A stretch of 64,000 nucleotides of DNA, from the NCBI RefSeq assembly GCF_000633535.1, contig NZ_AYMR01000009.1, forward strand, positions 124,001 through 188,000. Reading direction: 5' to 3'. Shown piece after piece: positions 26,697-35,569 of the stretch; positions within the stretch are counted from its first letter, which is position 1, and each line of letters opens with the position of its first letter. The notes under the pieces were generated by a model, which saw nothing but the letters and a program-made list of their open reading frames with translations, was not told the origin of the DNA and did not search any database. Source of the DNA: Leifsonia aquatica H1aii (lineage in GTDB: Bacteria; Actinomycetota; Actinomycetes; Actinomycetales; Microbacteriaceae). Both the position numbers and the translations under genes were made by a program.

Positions 26697-27911
26697 GTGG
26701 ACCTCACCCTCATCATCGTGCTGGTCATCGCGCTGGCCCTGTTCTTCGACTTCACGAACGGTTTCCACGACACCGCGAACGCGATGGCGACGCCCATCGC
26801 GACCGGTGCCATGAAGCCGAAGGTGGCCGTGGCATTGGCCGCCATCCTCAACCTGATCGGCGCGTTCCTGTCCACCGAGGTGGCGAAGACCGTGTCGGGC
26901 GGCATCATCCGGGAGGGCTCGGGCGGGGTCCAGATCACGCCGGAGCTGATCTTCGCCGGCCTGGTCGGCGCGATCGTCTGGAACATGGTCACCTGGCTGT
27001 TCGGCCTGCCCTCCTCCTCGAGCCACGCCCTCTTCGGCGGCCTGATCGGCGCCGCCATCGTCGGGGCCGGGATCGGGGCGGTCGACTTCGTCGTCGTGCT
27101 CGACAAGGTCATCCTCCCCGCCCTCATCGCCCCGGTCACCGCCGGGGTCGTGGCCTACTCGGCCACCAAGCTGGCGTACTGGATCACGCGCCGCTACGAC
27201 GGCCGGCCCGACGGTCGTGGCGGGTTCCGGTACGGCCAGATCTTCTCGTCCTCCCTCGTCGCCTTGGCGCACGGCACCAACGACGCCCAGAAGACGATGG
27301 GCGTCATCACGCTGACGCTCATCGCCGCCGGCCTGCAGACGGCGGGGTCCGGCCCCGAGCTGTGGGTCGTCATCTCCTGCGCGCTGGCCATCGCGATCGG
27401 TACCTACTCGGGCGGCTGGCGCATCATCCGCACGCTCGGCCGCGGCCTCACCGAGGTCAAGCCCGCCCAGGGGTTCGCCGCCGAGACCAGCACGGCGGCG
27501 ACCATCCTCGCCTCGAGCCACCTCGGTTTCGCCCTCTCGACCACGCAGGTCGCCTCCGGCTCCGTGATCGGCTCGGGCCTCGGCCGCCGCGGATCGTCGG
27601 TGCGCTGGGGGACCGCCGGGCGCATCGCCATCGGCTGGCTGCTCACCCTGCCGTCGGCGGCCGTCGTCGGCGCCGTCGCGGCTCTGATCGCGGGGCTCGG
27701 TCCGGTGGGCATCCTCATCGACACCGTGCTCGGCGTCGGCGTCGTCGCCCTCATCTTCTGGCTGTCGCGTCGCAACCAGGTGCACAGCGCCAACGCGGTC
27801 GAGCCCGCCCCGGTGCAGGGGCAGAGCGAGGTCGCCGCCTCCGGCCGCGCCGTCAAGATCAAGAAAGTCAAGCCGCTCAAGAAGGAGCGCGCGCGCAAGG
27901 AGTCCGCATGA
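26697..27911 (+). CDS. Inorganic phosphate transporter, Pit family (copy 1)
   Basis: 404 aa low-affinity phosphate/metal-phosphate symporter of the membrane. The duplicated family signature is clear: FDFTNGFHDTANAMA near the N-terminus and LAHGTNDAQKTMGVI in the second half, plus GLPSSSSHALFGGLIGA. About ten to twelve helices; the basic tail ends KKVKPLKKERARKES. GTG 26697 is chosen because the paralogue at 51-52 kb begins at the equivalent residue; a longer frame to 26631 has no support. The stop overlaps the ATG of a small membrane protein (ATGA). Confidence 0.92.
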   Translation: MDLTLIIVLVIALALFFDFTNGFHDTANAMATPIATGAMKPKVAVALAAILNLIGAFLSTEVAKTVSGGIIREGSGGVQITPELIFAGLVGAIVWNMVTWLFGLPSSSSHALFGGLIGAAIVGAGIGAVDFVVVLDKVILPALIAPVTAGVVAYSATKLAYWITRRYDGRPDGRGGFRYGQIFSSSLVALAHGTNDAQKTMGVITLTLIAAGLQTAGSGPELWVVISCALAIAIGTYSGGWRIIRTLGRGLTEVKPAQGFAAETSTAATILASSHLGFALSTTQVASGSVIGSGLGRRGSSVRWGTAGRIAIGWLLTLPSAAVVGAVAALIAGLGPVGILIDTVLGVGVVALIFWLSRRNQVHSANAVEPAPVQGQSEVAASGRAVKIKKVKPLKKERARKESA

Positions 27912-28246
27912 ACGGCATCGACTGGGTCGCCTTCCTCATCGTCTTCGCGGCGGCCATCATCGGGGCGTGCGTCGTCGTGAGCCTGTACGCTCTCGGCACG
28001 CGCCTGCTCGCCGTCGCCGGCCGCGCGCTGGTCGTCGAGCCGGTGGAGTTCACCGACGCGATCACGGTGATCACTCCCGAGGAGGCCGCGAAGGCCCAGC
28101 GCAAGGCCGCCAAGGCGCGGAAGAAGAACCCGCTCACCGACGGCCAGAAGCGGCTCGCCCTCACCGGTGCCTACGCCTGCTTCGTGCTCACCGGCTGCGC
28201 CGTCCTCTACGGCCTCTACCTGATCATCCCCTTCTTCCACGCCTGA
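27908..28246 (+). CDS. Small membrane partner of Pit transporter (copy 1)
   Basis: 112 aa, one helix at about 7-32, a charged cytoplasmic stretch rich in Lys and Ala (AQRKAAKARKK), and a second helix at about 85-108 ending YGLYLIIPFFHA. It is translationally coupled to the Pit gene by ATGA. A related gene with the ending YGIWLIVPQFH is coupled to the second Pit gene at 51 kb, so the pairing is conserved within this genome. A role as accessory subunit of the transporter is inferred. Confidence 0.8.
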   Translation: MNGIDWVAFLIVFAAAIIGACVVVSLYALGTRLLAVAGRALVVEPVEFTDAITVITPEEAAKAQRKAAKARKKNPLTDGQKRLALTGAYACFVLTGCAVLYGLYLIIPFFHA

Positions 28247-28290
28247 CCCGCCCCCGTGCCCGTGCGCGCCACTGCGCGCCCGCGCGCTTC

Positions 28291-28349
28291 GCGAGGGGTG
28301 AGTCGTTGCGGGTATTTCGGGCTTTTACCCGCAACTACTCACCTTTCGC
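28291..28349. terminator. Long hairpin between convergent pit and permease genes
   Basis: Arms at 28291-28314 and 28326-28349 pair over about 20 of 24 positions (GGTGAGT and GTTGCGGGTA blocks match exactly), with a short AT-richer loop. Placed between two converging genes, it should stop transcription from both sides. Confidence 0.65.
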
Positions 28350-28370
28350 GGGATCCCGCGGGGCCGGGGG

Positions 28371-29648
28371 TCAGTCGGTGCCGCGGAGGCGGGCGACGGT
28401 GCGCATGAGGTGGTAGACGACGATCGCGGCGATGGTGCCGAGGGCGATGCCGTTGAAGGTGAGCTGGCCGAGGTTGAGCGTGAAGTCGGCGATGCCGACG
28501 ATCAGCGCCGTGGCGGCCGTGAACTGGTTGACGGGTTTTGAGAAGTCCACCTTGTTGTCGAGCCAGATCTTCACGCCGATGATGCCGATCAGGCCGTACA
28601 GGGCGGTGGTGACACCGCCCAGCACGCCGGCCGGGATGGTGTTGATGACCGCACCGACCTTGGGGGAGAGGCCGAGCAGCACCGCGACGATGCCGGCCAC
28701 CCAGTACGCGGCGGTCGAGTAGACCTTGGTCGCCGCCATGACGCCGATGTTCTCGCCGTAGGTGGTCGTACCGGAGCCGCCGAAGAAGCCGGCGATCGTG
28801 GTGGCGAGGCCGTCCGCGAAGAGGGCGCGACCGGTGAGCTTGTTGACGGCGGGGTCGGTCAGCTGGGCGACGCCCCGGATGTGGCCCACGTTCTCGGCGA
28901 CGAGCACGAGGACGACGGGCAGGAAGGCCGGGAGGATGCCGAAGGTCGCCGCGGGATCCTCGAACGGGTTGGTCGGAAGCGCGAAGGCGGGCAGACCGAC
29001 CCAGGGGGCCTTCGCGACGGCGGCGAAGTCGACCTCGCCCATGATCACGGCGAACACGTAGCCAACGGCCACGCCGACGAAGATCGAGAGACGGCCCAGC
29101 AGTCCCGTGAAGAGGACGGTGCACAGCAGGACGGCGAGCAGGGTGACGAGCGCGGTCCACGGCGCCTGCACGAAGTTGTTCTTCGCCGCGGGCGCCAGGT
29201 TGAACCCGATCAGGGCGACGATGGCGCCGGCCACGACGGGCGGCATGAGCGCGTCGATCCAGCCCGTCCCGGTGAGGATCACGATCCCGCCGACGAGGGC
29301 GAGCAGGAGGCCCACGGCCACGATCCCGAACAGTGCGCCGCCCATCCCGTTGCTCGCGGTGGCGGCCGTGATCGGCGCGATGAACGCGAACGAGGAGCCG
29401 AGGTAGCTCGGGAGGCGGTTGCCCGTGATGAGCAGGAACAGGATGGTTCCGACACCGGAGAACAGCAGCGTGGTGCTCGGCGGGAAGTGCGTGAGCACCG
29501 GCACGAGGAACGTCGCGCCGAACATCGCAACGACGTGCTGGGCGCCGAGCCCGATGGTGCGCGGCCAGGTGAGGCGCTCTCCGGGGAGCACGATCTCGTG
29601 GGCTCCGACGTTCTTCCCGTCCCCGTGCAGCGTCCAGGGCAGCGCCAT
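28371..29648 (-). CDS. Uracil/xanthine permease family protein (NCS2)
   Basis: 425 aa nucleobase symporter of the UraA branch. Visible are LGAQHVVAMFGATFLVPVL with the family Gln-His pair, SYLGSSFAFIAPI in helix 3, and VAENVGHIRGVAQLTD / SGTTTYGENIGVMAATKVYS, which include the substrate-binding Glu residues. Fourteen helices are expected. It probably imports uracil by proton symport. It is divergent from an AzgA-like purine permease, and the gap holds a perfect 11-nt tandem repeat. Confidence 0.9.
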   Translation of the reverse strand: MALPWTLHGDGKNVGAHEIVLPGERLTWPRTIGLGAQHVVAMFGATFLVPVLTHFPPSTTLLFSGVGTILFLLITGNRLPSYLGSSFAFIAPITAATASNGMGGALFGIVAVGLLLALVGGIVILTGTGWIDALMPPVVAGAIVALIGFNLAPAAKNNFVQAPWTALVTLLAVLLCTVLFTGLLGRLSIFVGVAVGYVFAVIMGEVDFAAVAKAPWVGLPAFALPTNPFEDPAATFGILPAFLPVVLVLVAENVGHIRGVAQLTDPAVNKLTGRALFADGLATTIAGFFGGSGTTTYGENIGVMAATKVYSTAAYWVAGIVAVLLGLSPKVGAVINTIPAGVLGGVTTALYGLIGIIGVKIWLDNKVDFSKPVNQFTAATALIVGIADFTLNLGQLTFNGIALGTIAAIVVYHLMRTVARLRGTD

Positions 29649-29715
29649 GTGTGTCCTCCGATAGGTGGCTTGGAATTAGGCTGGTACACGGCGCGTCGCG
29701 CCCATCGGCCGTCCG

Positions 29716-29737
29716 ACCCGGTGAACACCCGGTGAAC
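29716..29737 (-). promoter_or_regulatory. Perfect tandem 11-nt repeat (Pho-box-like) between nucleobase permease genes
   Basis: On the minus strand GTTCACCGGGT occurs twice in direct succession (29737-29727 and 29726-29716). Unit length and GTTCAC head match the direct-repeat units of PhoP boxes described in Streptomyces. It lies between the two divergent permease starts. The regulator is inferred. Confidence 0.55.
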
Positions 29738-29811
29738 CGCCCTACGAGATACTACGGGAGACCATCATTTCCGCTCCGACCTCCACGTCCGAGCCGACCG
29801 CCACGGGGCGG

Positions 29812-31218
29812 TTGGACCGATTCTTCGAGATCACCAAGCGCGGCACGACCTGGGCCACGGAGGTCCGCGGCGGTGTGCTGACGTTCGTCACGATGGCGTA
29901 CATCGTGATCCTGAACCCGCTCATCCTCGGCGGGACCCCGGACGTGGCCGGGCACTCGCTGCAGGGCGCTCAGGTGGCGGCGGTTACCGCGCTGAGCGCC
30001 GGCGTGATGACGGTGCTGTTCGGCCTCGTGGCGCGCCTGCCGTTCGCGTTCGCCGCGGGGCTGGGCATCAACTCGTTCCTCGCGGTCAACGTGGTGCAGG
30101 TGCTGACCTGGCAGGAGGCCATGGGCCTCGTGGTCATCAACGGTCTGATCATCGTCCTGCTGTCCGCGACCGGTCTGCGCAAGCTGATCTTCAACGCGGT
30201 CCCCGCGCAGCTCAAGACGGCGATCACCGTCGGCATCGGTCTCTTCATCGCCTTCATCGGTTTCGTCGACAGCGGCTTCGTGCGCAGCACGAACATGTCG
30301 TCGCCGCCCGTCCAGCTCGGCGAGGCCGGATCGATCGCCACCGTCCCGACCCTGATCTTCCTGCTCGCCCTCGTCATCATGGGCGTGCTGATGGCCCGCA
30401 AGGTCAAGGGCGCCCTGCTCATCGGCATCGTCGCGGCCACCGTCGTCGCGATCATCGTGGAGGCCATCTGGCCCGTCGGCCCGTCGCTGGGCGGAAAGAA
30501 CGCCGGCGGCTGGAACCTCACCGTCCCGCAGCTGCCCGGTTCGCTCGTCTCGTTGCCGAACCTCGGCCTCGTCGGCCAGGTTGACGTCTTCGGCTCCTTC
30601 GGCCGGATCGGCGCTCTGGCGGCGATCATGCTCGTCTTCACGCTCGTCTTCACCAACTTCTTCGACGCGATGGGCTCGATGACCGGTCTGGCGCGCAGCG
30701 CCGGCCTGGCCAAGGAGGACGGCACGTTCCCGCGCCTGCAGCCTGCGCTCATCGTGGAGGGCGTCGGCGCGGTCGTGGGAGGTGCGACCTCCTCGTCGTC
30801 GAACACCGTGTTCGTCGAGTCGGCGTCGGGGATCGGGGAGGGCGCGCGCACCGGGTTCGCCTCCGTGATCACCGGTGTGCTGTTCCTGCTCGCGATGTTC
30901 TTCACCCCGCTCACCCAGGTGGTGCCACTCGAAGTCGCGGCGGCCGCGCTCGTCATCGTCGGTGCGCTCATGGTGGTGCAGATCCGGCACATCGACTTCG
31001 GCGAGTTCTCCAGCGTCCTGCCGGTGTTCCTGACCATCATCGTGATGCCGCTGACCTACTCGATCGCCAACGGCATCGGGGTCGGCTTCATCAGCTGGGT
31101 GCTCGTCCGGTCGCTGTCCGGCAAGGCACGCGAGATCAGCCCGCTGCTCTGGGTGGTCGCCGCCGGCTTCCTGATCTACTTCGCGCGCGGCCCGATCGAG
31201 GCGTTCCTGCCGCACTGA
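29812..31218 (+). CDS. AzgA/PbuG-like purine permease (NCS2 family)
   Basis: 468 aa from the first usual start codon (TTG 29812), but the true start is probably upstream. GGGAG at 29756-29760 is followed 6 nt later by ATT 29767, giving SAPTSTSEPTATGR before the common opening DRFFEITKRGTTW. No ATG, GTG or TTG lies between the stop at 29722 and 29812. Family marks are TFVTMAYIVILNPLIL, GLGINSFLAVNVV and FTNFFDAMGSMTGLA. Expected to import hypoxanthine, guanine or adenine. It ends in a strong terminator. Confidence 0.85.
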   Translation: MDRFFEITKRGTTWATEVRGGVLTFVTMAYIVILNPLILGGTPDVAGHSLQGAQVAAVTALSAGVMTVLFGLVARLPFAFAAGLGINSFLAVNVVQVLTWQEAMGLVVINGLIIVLLSATGLRKLIFNAVPAQLKTAITVGIGLFIAFIGFVDSGFVRSTNMSSPPVQLGEAGSIATVPTLIFLLALVIMGVLMARKVKGALLIGIVAATVVAIIVEAIWPVGPSLGGKNAGGWNLTVPQLPGSLVSLPNLGLVGQVDVFGSFGRIGALAAIMLVFTLVFTNFFDAMGSMTGLARSAGLAKEDGTFPRLQPALIVEGVGAVVGGATSSSSNTVFVESASGIGEGARTGFASVITGVLFLLAMFFTPLTQVVPLEVAAAALVIVGALMVVQIRHIDFGEFSSVLPVFLTIIVMPLTYSIANGIGVGFISWVLVRSLSGKAREISPLLWVVAAGFLIYFARGPIEAFLPH

Positions 31219-31232
31219 TCGTCGCGGACGGC

Positions 31233-31266
31233 GGATCCGTCTCGGGGGAACCCCCGAGACGGATCC
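31233..31266 (+). terminator. Strong hairpin after the purine permease gene
   Basis: Perfect 16-bp stem: GGATCCGTCTCGGGGG at 31233-31248 and its complement at 31251-31266, loop of about 2-4 nt, 15 bp after the stop. A short GGGGGTTTCCCC follows. Confidence 0.8.
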
Positions 31267-31315
31267 GGGGGTTTCCCCGATACCGCCGCGGCCGGCGTCC
31301 CGGTTGACTGGACCC

Positions 31316-31639
31316 ATGACCAGCACGAGCAGCCCCACCGCCTCCGCCGCACCGACCGTGTCCGCCGCACCGACCGCCCCCACGGTCTCCCGCACTCTCA
31401 GCGTGACCAGCTTCGTCCTGGGCCTCGCTTCGATCGTGTTCGGCTGGACCTTCGTCGCCCCGATCGCAGGGATCGTCGTGGGCATCCTCGCTCTCGGGCG
31501 CGAGCCGTTCGGCAAGACGTTCGCCGTCTGGGGCATCGTGCTCAACGCGCTGATGCTCTTCGGTGTGCTGATCGGACTGGTGCTGGCTCTCGCCGGAATC
31601 GGCCTGGGCCTGACCTTCCTGCCCTTCGCCTTCCTCTGA
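31316..31639 (+). CDS. DUF4190-like small membrane protein
   Basis: 107 aa: a Ser/Thr/Ala/Pro-rich N-terminus of 26 residues with a repeated AAPT pattern, then two or three helices. SVTSFVLGLASIVFGW and GIVVGILALGREPFGKTFAVWGI in successive segments match the DUF4190 pattern of short actinobacterial membrane proteins. Function unknown. ATG 31316 is used. It precedes trmB by 52 bp. Confidence 0.75.
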   Translation: MTSTSSPTASAAPTVSAAPTAPTVSRTLSVTSFVLGLASIVFGWTFVAPIAGIVVGILALGREPFGKTFAVWGIVLNALMLFGVLIGLVLALAGIGLGLTFLPFAFL

Positions 31640-31691
31640 TCGGACGCCCGCGGTGATCCGGGAGGTCGCGGCCTCCTGAGAGAATGGACGG

Positions 31692-32375
31692 ATGGAACAG
31701 CCCCACCTCCTCGGCCCGCGCAGCTACGTCGTGCGAGGCCGGAAGACCGAAGCGCAGCAGCGTGCGATCGATGAGCTCTGGCCGATCTACGGTGTGGAGT
31801 TCGACGGCTCGCCGCTGGACCTCGACACCCTCTTCGACCGCCGCACCGCCCGCACCGTCGAGATCGGCTTCGGGAACGGGGAGAACCTCCTGATCCTGGC
31901 CGAACGGCATCCGGAGCGGGATTTCCTCGGCGTGGAGGTGCACGGCGCCGGCGTCGGGCGCGTGCTCGCCGCCATCCACGACCGCGGGCTCACCAACCTC
32001 CGGATCGTGCGCCACGACGCCGTCCAGGTGTTCCACACGGGCCTGGCCGCCGACAGCGTCGCGGAGGTGCTGATCTTCTTCCCCGACCCGTGGCCGAAGG
32101 CGCGGCACCAGCGACGCCGCATCGTCCAGCCGGCCTTCGTCTCGCTCATCCTGCGCGCGCTGGAGCCGGACGGCGTGCTGCGCCTCGCGACCGACTGGGA
32201 GCCGTACGCCGAGCACATGCTCGAGGTGCTCGACGCCGAGCCGGGTCTCGTGAACGTCGCGGGCGCCGGGCGGTTCGTCCCGCGGCCGGAGGACCGGCCG
32301 GTCACGAAGTTCGAGCGGCGCGGGGAGAAGCTGGGACACGCGATCTTCGACCTGGAGTACCGCCCCCGTCCGTAG
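31692..32375 (+). CDS. trmB: tRNA (guanine-N7-)-methyltransferase
   Basis: 227 aa class I methyltransferase that methylates G46 of tRNA using S-adenosylmethionine. The SAM motif VEIGFGNGENLL (about 56-67), FLGVEVHGAGVGRVL, the signature FFPDPWPKARHQRRR (about 130-144) and the C-terminal TKFERRG are all present, with the usual length. ATG 31692. It is followed 9 bp later by an aldehyde dehydrogenase gene, so the two are probably co-transcribed by proximity only. Confidence 0.95.
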   Translation: MEQPHLLGPRSYVVRGRKTEAQQRAIDELWPIYGVEFDGSPLDLDTLFDRRTARTVEIGFGNGENLLILAERHPERDFLGVEVHGAGVGRVLAAIHDRGLTNLRIVRHDAVQVFHTGLAADSVAEVLIFFPDPWPKARHQRRRIVQPAFVSLILRALEPDGVLRLATDWEPYAEHMLEVLDAEPGLVNVAGAGRFVPRPEDRPVTKFERRGEKLGHAIFDLEYRPRP

Positions 32376-32384
32376 GATGGGCGC

Positions 32385-33800
32385 ATGACCACTGGGCTCA
32401 CCGCCATCGGGCAGACCGCCATCGGGCAGACCGCCGACGCTCTGCGCGCCACCTTCGACGCCGGGGCGACCAAGCCCCTCGCCTGGAGGGTCGCGCAGCT
32501 GCGCGCGCTCCGGCGGTTGCTCACGGAACGCGCACCGGAGCTGGAGGACGCCCTGCTCGCGGACCTCGCGAAGAACCCGACGGAGTCGCAGATCGCCGAG
32601 ATCGGCTTCGTCGTGGGCGAGATCGACCACATGCTGCGCAACCTGCGCCGCTGGCTGCGGCCCCGGCGGGTAGGCGTCCCTGGCGCGCTGCTGCCGGCGA
32701 CGGCGTCGACCATGCTGGAGCCGGTCGGCGTCGTGCTGGTGATCGCCCCGTGGAACTACCCGGTGCAGCTGCTGCTCGCCCCGCTGGTGGGCGCGCTGGC
32801 CGCCGGCAACGCGGTCGTGCTGAAGCCGTCCGAGCTCGCACCGGCGACCTCCGCCGCGATGGCCCGGCTCGTGCCGCAGTACCTGGACACCCGCGCGGTC
32901 GCAGTGGTGGAGGGCGCGGTGGAGGAGACCACCGAGCTGCTCGCGCTGCGCTGGGATCACATCTTCTTCACCGGCAACGGCCGGGTCGGGCGCATCGTCG
33001 CCACGGCGGCCGCACAGCACCTCACGCCGGTGACCCTCGAGCTCGGCGGCAAGTCACCGGTCTACGTCGATGACTCCGTCGACATCGCCGCCGCTGCACG
33101 CCGGATCGCGTGGGGCAAGTTCATGAACGCGGGGCAGACCTGCGTGGCGCCCGACTACGTGCTGGCGACCGCGTCCGTCGCCGCAGGGCTGGCCGGCGCC
33201 CTCCGCGACGCCATCCGCGAGTTGTACGGCGACGACCCGGCGCAGAGCCCGGACTACGGCCGCATCGTCGACGACCGGCAGTTCGCCCGCCTCACCGGTC
33301 TGCTCGACGGCGCGGGGACGACGGCCGTCGGCGGTGCGCAGGATGCCGCGACTCGGTACCTGGCGCCGACCGTGCTCACCGACGTCCCGCGCGACGCCGC
33401 GGTGATGGGCGAGGAGATCTTCGGGCCGATCCTCCCGATCGTCCCGGTCGCGGATCTGGACGACGCCCTGCGCTTCATCCGCGCCGGCGACAAGCCGCTC
33501 GCGCTCTACGCGTTCACCGAGAGCTCCGCAGTGCGACGCCGCATCCTCACCGAGACCAGCTCGGGCGCCGTGGGCTTCGGGGTGCCGGCCGCCCACCTCG
33601 CCGTGGGCGGTCTGCCCTTCGGCGGGGTCGGGGAGAGCGGAGTCGGGGCGTACCACGGCGAGCGGTCGCTGCGCACCTTCAGCCACGAGAAGGCCGTGCT
33701 GCGCAAGTCCCTCGCCCCCGACACCATGAAGCTGATCTATCCGCCGTACACGGAGGGCAAGGACCGGTTCGCCCGCGGACTGCTGCGCAGACTGGGCTGA
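32385..33800 (+). CDS. Aldehyde dehydrogenase, class-3 type
   Basis: 471 aa. The short form without the N-terminal strand of class 1/2, with [28 protein letters not shown], the catalytic Cys in [22 protein letters not shown] and the C-terminal [17 protein letters not shown]. These features match class-3 fatty or aromatic aldehyde dehydrogenases, which may be membrane-associated. The C-terminus is soluble here. Substrate unknown. Confidence 0.9.
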   Translation: MTTGLTAIGQTAIGQTADALRATFDAGATKPLAWRVAQLRALRRLLTERAPELEDALLADLAKNPTESQIAEIGFVVGEIDHMLRNLRRWLRPRRVGVPGALLPATASTMLEPVGVVLVIAPWNYPVQLLLAPLVGALAAGNAVVLKPSELAPATSAAMARLVPQYLDTRAVAVVEGAVEETTELLALRWDHIFFTGNGRVGRIVATAAAQHLTPVTLELGGKSPVYVDDSVDIAAAARRIAWGKFMNAGQTCVAPDYVLATASVAAGLAGALRDAIRELYGDDPAQSPDYGRIVDDRQFARLTGLLDGAGTTAVGGAQDAATRYLAPTVLTDVPRDAAVMGEEIFGPILPIVPVADLDDALRFIRAGDKPLALYAFTESSAVRRRILTETSSGAVGFGVPAAHLAVGGLPFGGVGESGVGAYHGERSLRTFSHEKAVLRKSLAPDTMKLIYPPYTEGKDRFARGLLRRLG

Positions 33801-33963
33801 ACGGGCGCTCCGTCAGGACGCTCGGCGGTGTCTCGGATTCGAGACGGTTCGTCCACCACGCGTGCAGGGGCGGGCGGTAGGTTGGAGCTGTCGGCGGCCA
33901 CGAACGGCCGACACCCCCGCGCCGGGACGCCCCGGCGAGCCAACCGCACAACGAGAGGCGACG

Positions 33964-35529
33964 GTGCCAACCGTGAATCCCACAGCCATGATGGACGACC
34001 CCCAGACGCAGCCGGTCCCCGTGATCCCTTCCCCCGTCATCGACGCGTCGGAGAACGTCTCCGACGTCCCCGATCCGAGTGCGGTCGGCGGTCCGACGCG
34101 CACCGAGACCGATTCGCTCGGGAGTCGTGAGATCCCGGCCGACGCGTACTGGGGAGTGCACACCTCCCGCGCGCTGGAGAACTTCGCGATCGCCAAGCGG
34201 CCGATCTCCGTCTACCCCGACCTGATCGTGGCGCTCGCCGGCGTGAAGCAGGCGGCCGCGCGCGCCAACCTCGAGATCGGCGTGCTGGAGCCGCACAAGG
34301 CCGACCTGATCGACCGCGCCTGCCAGCTCATCATCGACGGCCGCTTCCACGACCAGTTCGTCGTGGGTGTGATGCAGGGCGGGGCCGGGACCTCGACCAA
34401 CATGAACGCGAACGAGGTCATCGCAAATGTGGCCCTCGAGCTGGACGGCCGGCCCAAGGGCGACTACGCGGCCATCAGCCCGATCGACGACGTCAACCGC
34501 AGCCAGAGCACCAACGACACCTACCCGACGGCGATCAAGATCGGCCTGACGTTCGCGCTCGGCCACCTGCTGGACGAGCTCGCCCTGCTGCGCGACGCGT
34601 TCGCCGAGAAGGGCAAGGAGTTCCGCCACATCCTCAAGGTCGGCCGCACCCAGCTGCAGGACGCCGTGCCGATGACCCTCGGACAGGAGTTCCACGGCTT
34701 CGCCACCACCCTGACCGAGGATCACGCACGGCTCACCGAGACCAAGTGGCTGCTCGCCGAGATCAACCTCGGCGCCACCGCGATCGGCACGGGCATCACC
34801 GCCGACCCGGGGTATGCCGCCGCAGCCGTCGCCCACCTCAACGCGATCACCGGCCTCAACCTCGAGTCCGCGCCCGACCTCATCGAGTCGACCAGCGACG
34901 CCGGCGCCTTCATGTCGTTCTCCGGCTCGCTCAAGCGCAGCGCCATCAAGCTCTCGAAGATCTGCAACGACCTCCGCCTGCTCTCCTCCGGACCGCAGGC
35001 CGGCCTCGGCGAGATCAACCTGCCGCCCCGCCAGGCGGGCTCCAGCATCATGCCGGGCAAGGTCAACCCCGTGATCCCCGAAGTGGTCAACCAGGTCGCC
35101 TTCTCGGTCGCCGGCGCGGACGTGACCGTCACGATGGCGGCGGAGGGCGGCCAGCTGCAGCTGAACGCCTTCGAACCGGTCATCGCCCACTCCCTCCTGC
35201 AGAGCATCACCTGGATGACGCAGGCGTTCCACACCCTCCGGGTCAACTGCGTCGACGGCATCACCGCCAACGAGGAGCGGCTCGGTGCGATGGTCGGCTC
35301 GTCGGTCGGCGTGATCACCGCGCTGACGCCGCACATCGGCTACGCGGCGGCGGCGGCGCTCGCCAAGTCCGCCCTGCTGACCGGGCACAACGTCGCGGAC
35401 CTCGTGGTGGACGCGAAGCTGATGAGCCGCGAGGAGGTCACCCGCCTGCTGTCGCCGGCCCGGCTGAGCGGCCTGGAGACGATCACCACGGCCATCCCGG
35501 TCATCGTGCCCGACACGCAGGAGGGCTGA
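33964..35529 (+). CDS. aspA: Aspartate ammonia-lyase
   Basis: 521 aa member of the fumarase/aspartase family; converts L-aspartate to fumarate and ammonia. The signature loop SSIMPGKVN begins at about 360, with TSTNMNANEVI and NDTYPTA-type segments (SQSTNDTYPTAIKIG) upstream; these favour aspartase over class II fumarase. GTG 33964 has AGAGG 5 nt upstream. The first 55 residues are a Pro/Val-rich extension not usual in the family. A start at ATG 33988 would shorten it. The gene follows a 163-bp gap with no clear promoter. Confidence 0.9.
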   Translation: MPTVNPTAMMDDPQTQPVPVIPSPVIDASENVSDVPDPSAVGGPTRTETDSLGSREIPADAYWGVHTSRALENFAIAKRPISVYPDLIVALAGVKQAAARANLEIGVLEPHKADLIDRACQLIIDGRFHDQFVVGVMQGGAGTSTNMNANEVIANVALELDGRPKGDYAAISPIDDVNRSQSTNDTYPTAIKIGLTFALGHLLDELALLRDAFAEKGKEFRHILKVGRTQLQDAVPMTLGQEFHGFATTLTEDHARLTETKWLLAEINLGATAIGTGITADPGYAAAAVAHLNAITGLNLESAPDLIESTSDAGAFMSFSGSLKRSAIKLSKICNDLRLLSSGPQAGLGEINLPPRQAGSSIMPGKVNPVIPEVVNQVAFSVAGADVTVTMAAEGGQLQLNAFEPVIAHSLLQSITWMTQAFHTLRVNCVDGITANEERLGAMVGSSVGVITALTPHIGYAAAAALAKSALLTGHNVADLVVDAKLMSREEVTRLLSPARLSGLETITTAIPVIVPDTQEG

Positions 35530-35533
35530 GCGA

Positions 35534-35549
35534 CCGACGGCGCCGTCGG
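35534..35549. terminator. Palindrome between aspA and the convergent hydrolase gene
   Basis: CCGACGGC GCCGTCGG, a perfect 16-bp palindrome 4 bp after the aspA stop. The stem lacks a loop, so termination is only possible. Confidence 0.35.
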
Positions 35550-35569
35550 GGCGCGCGCGGCGGCCCGGC

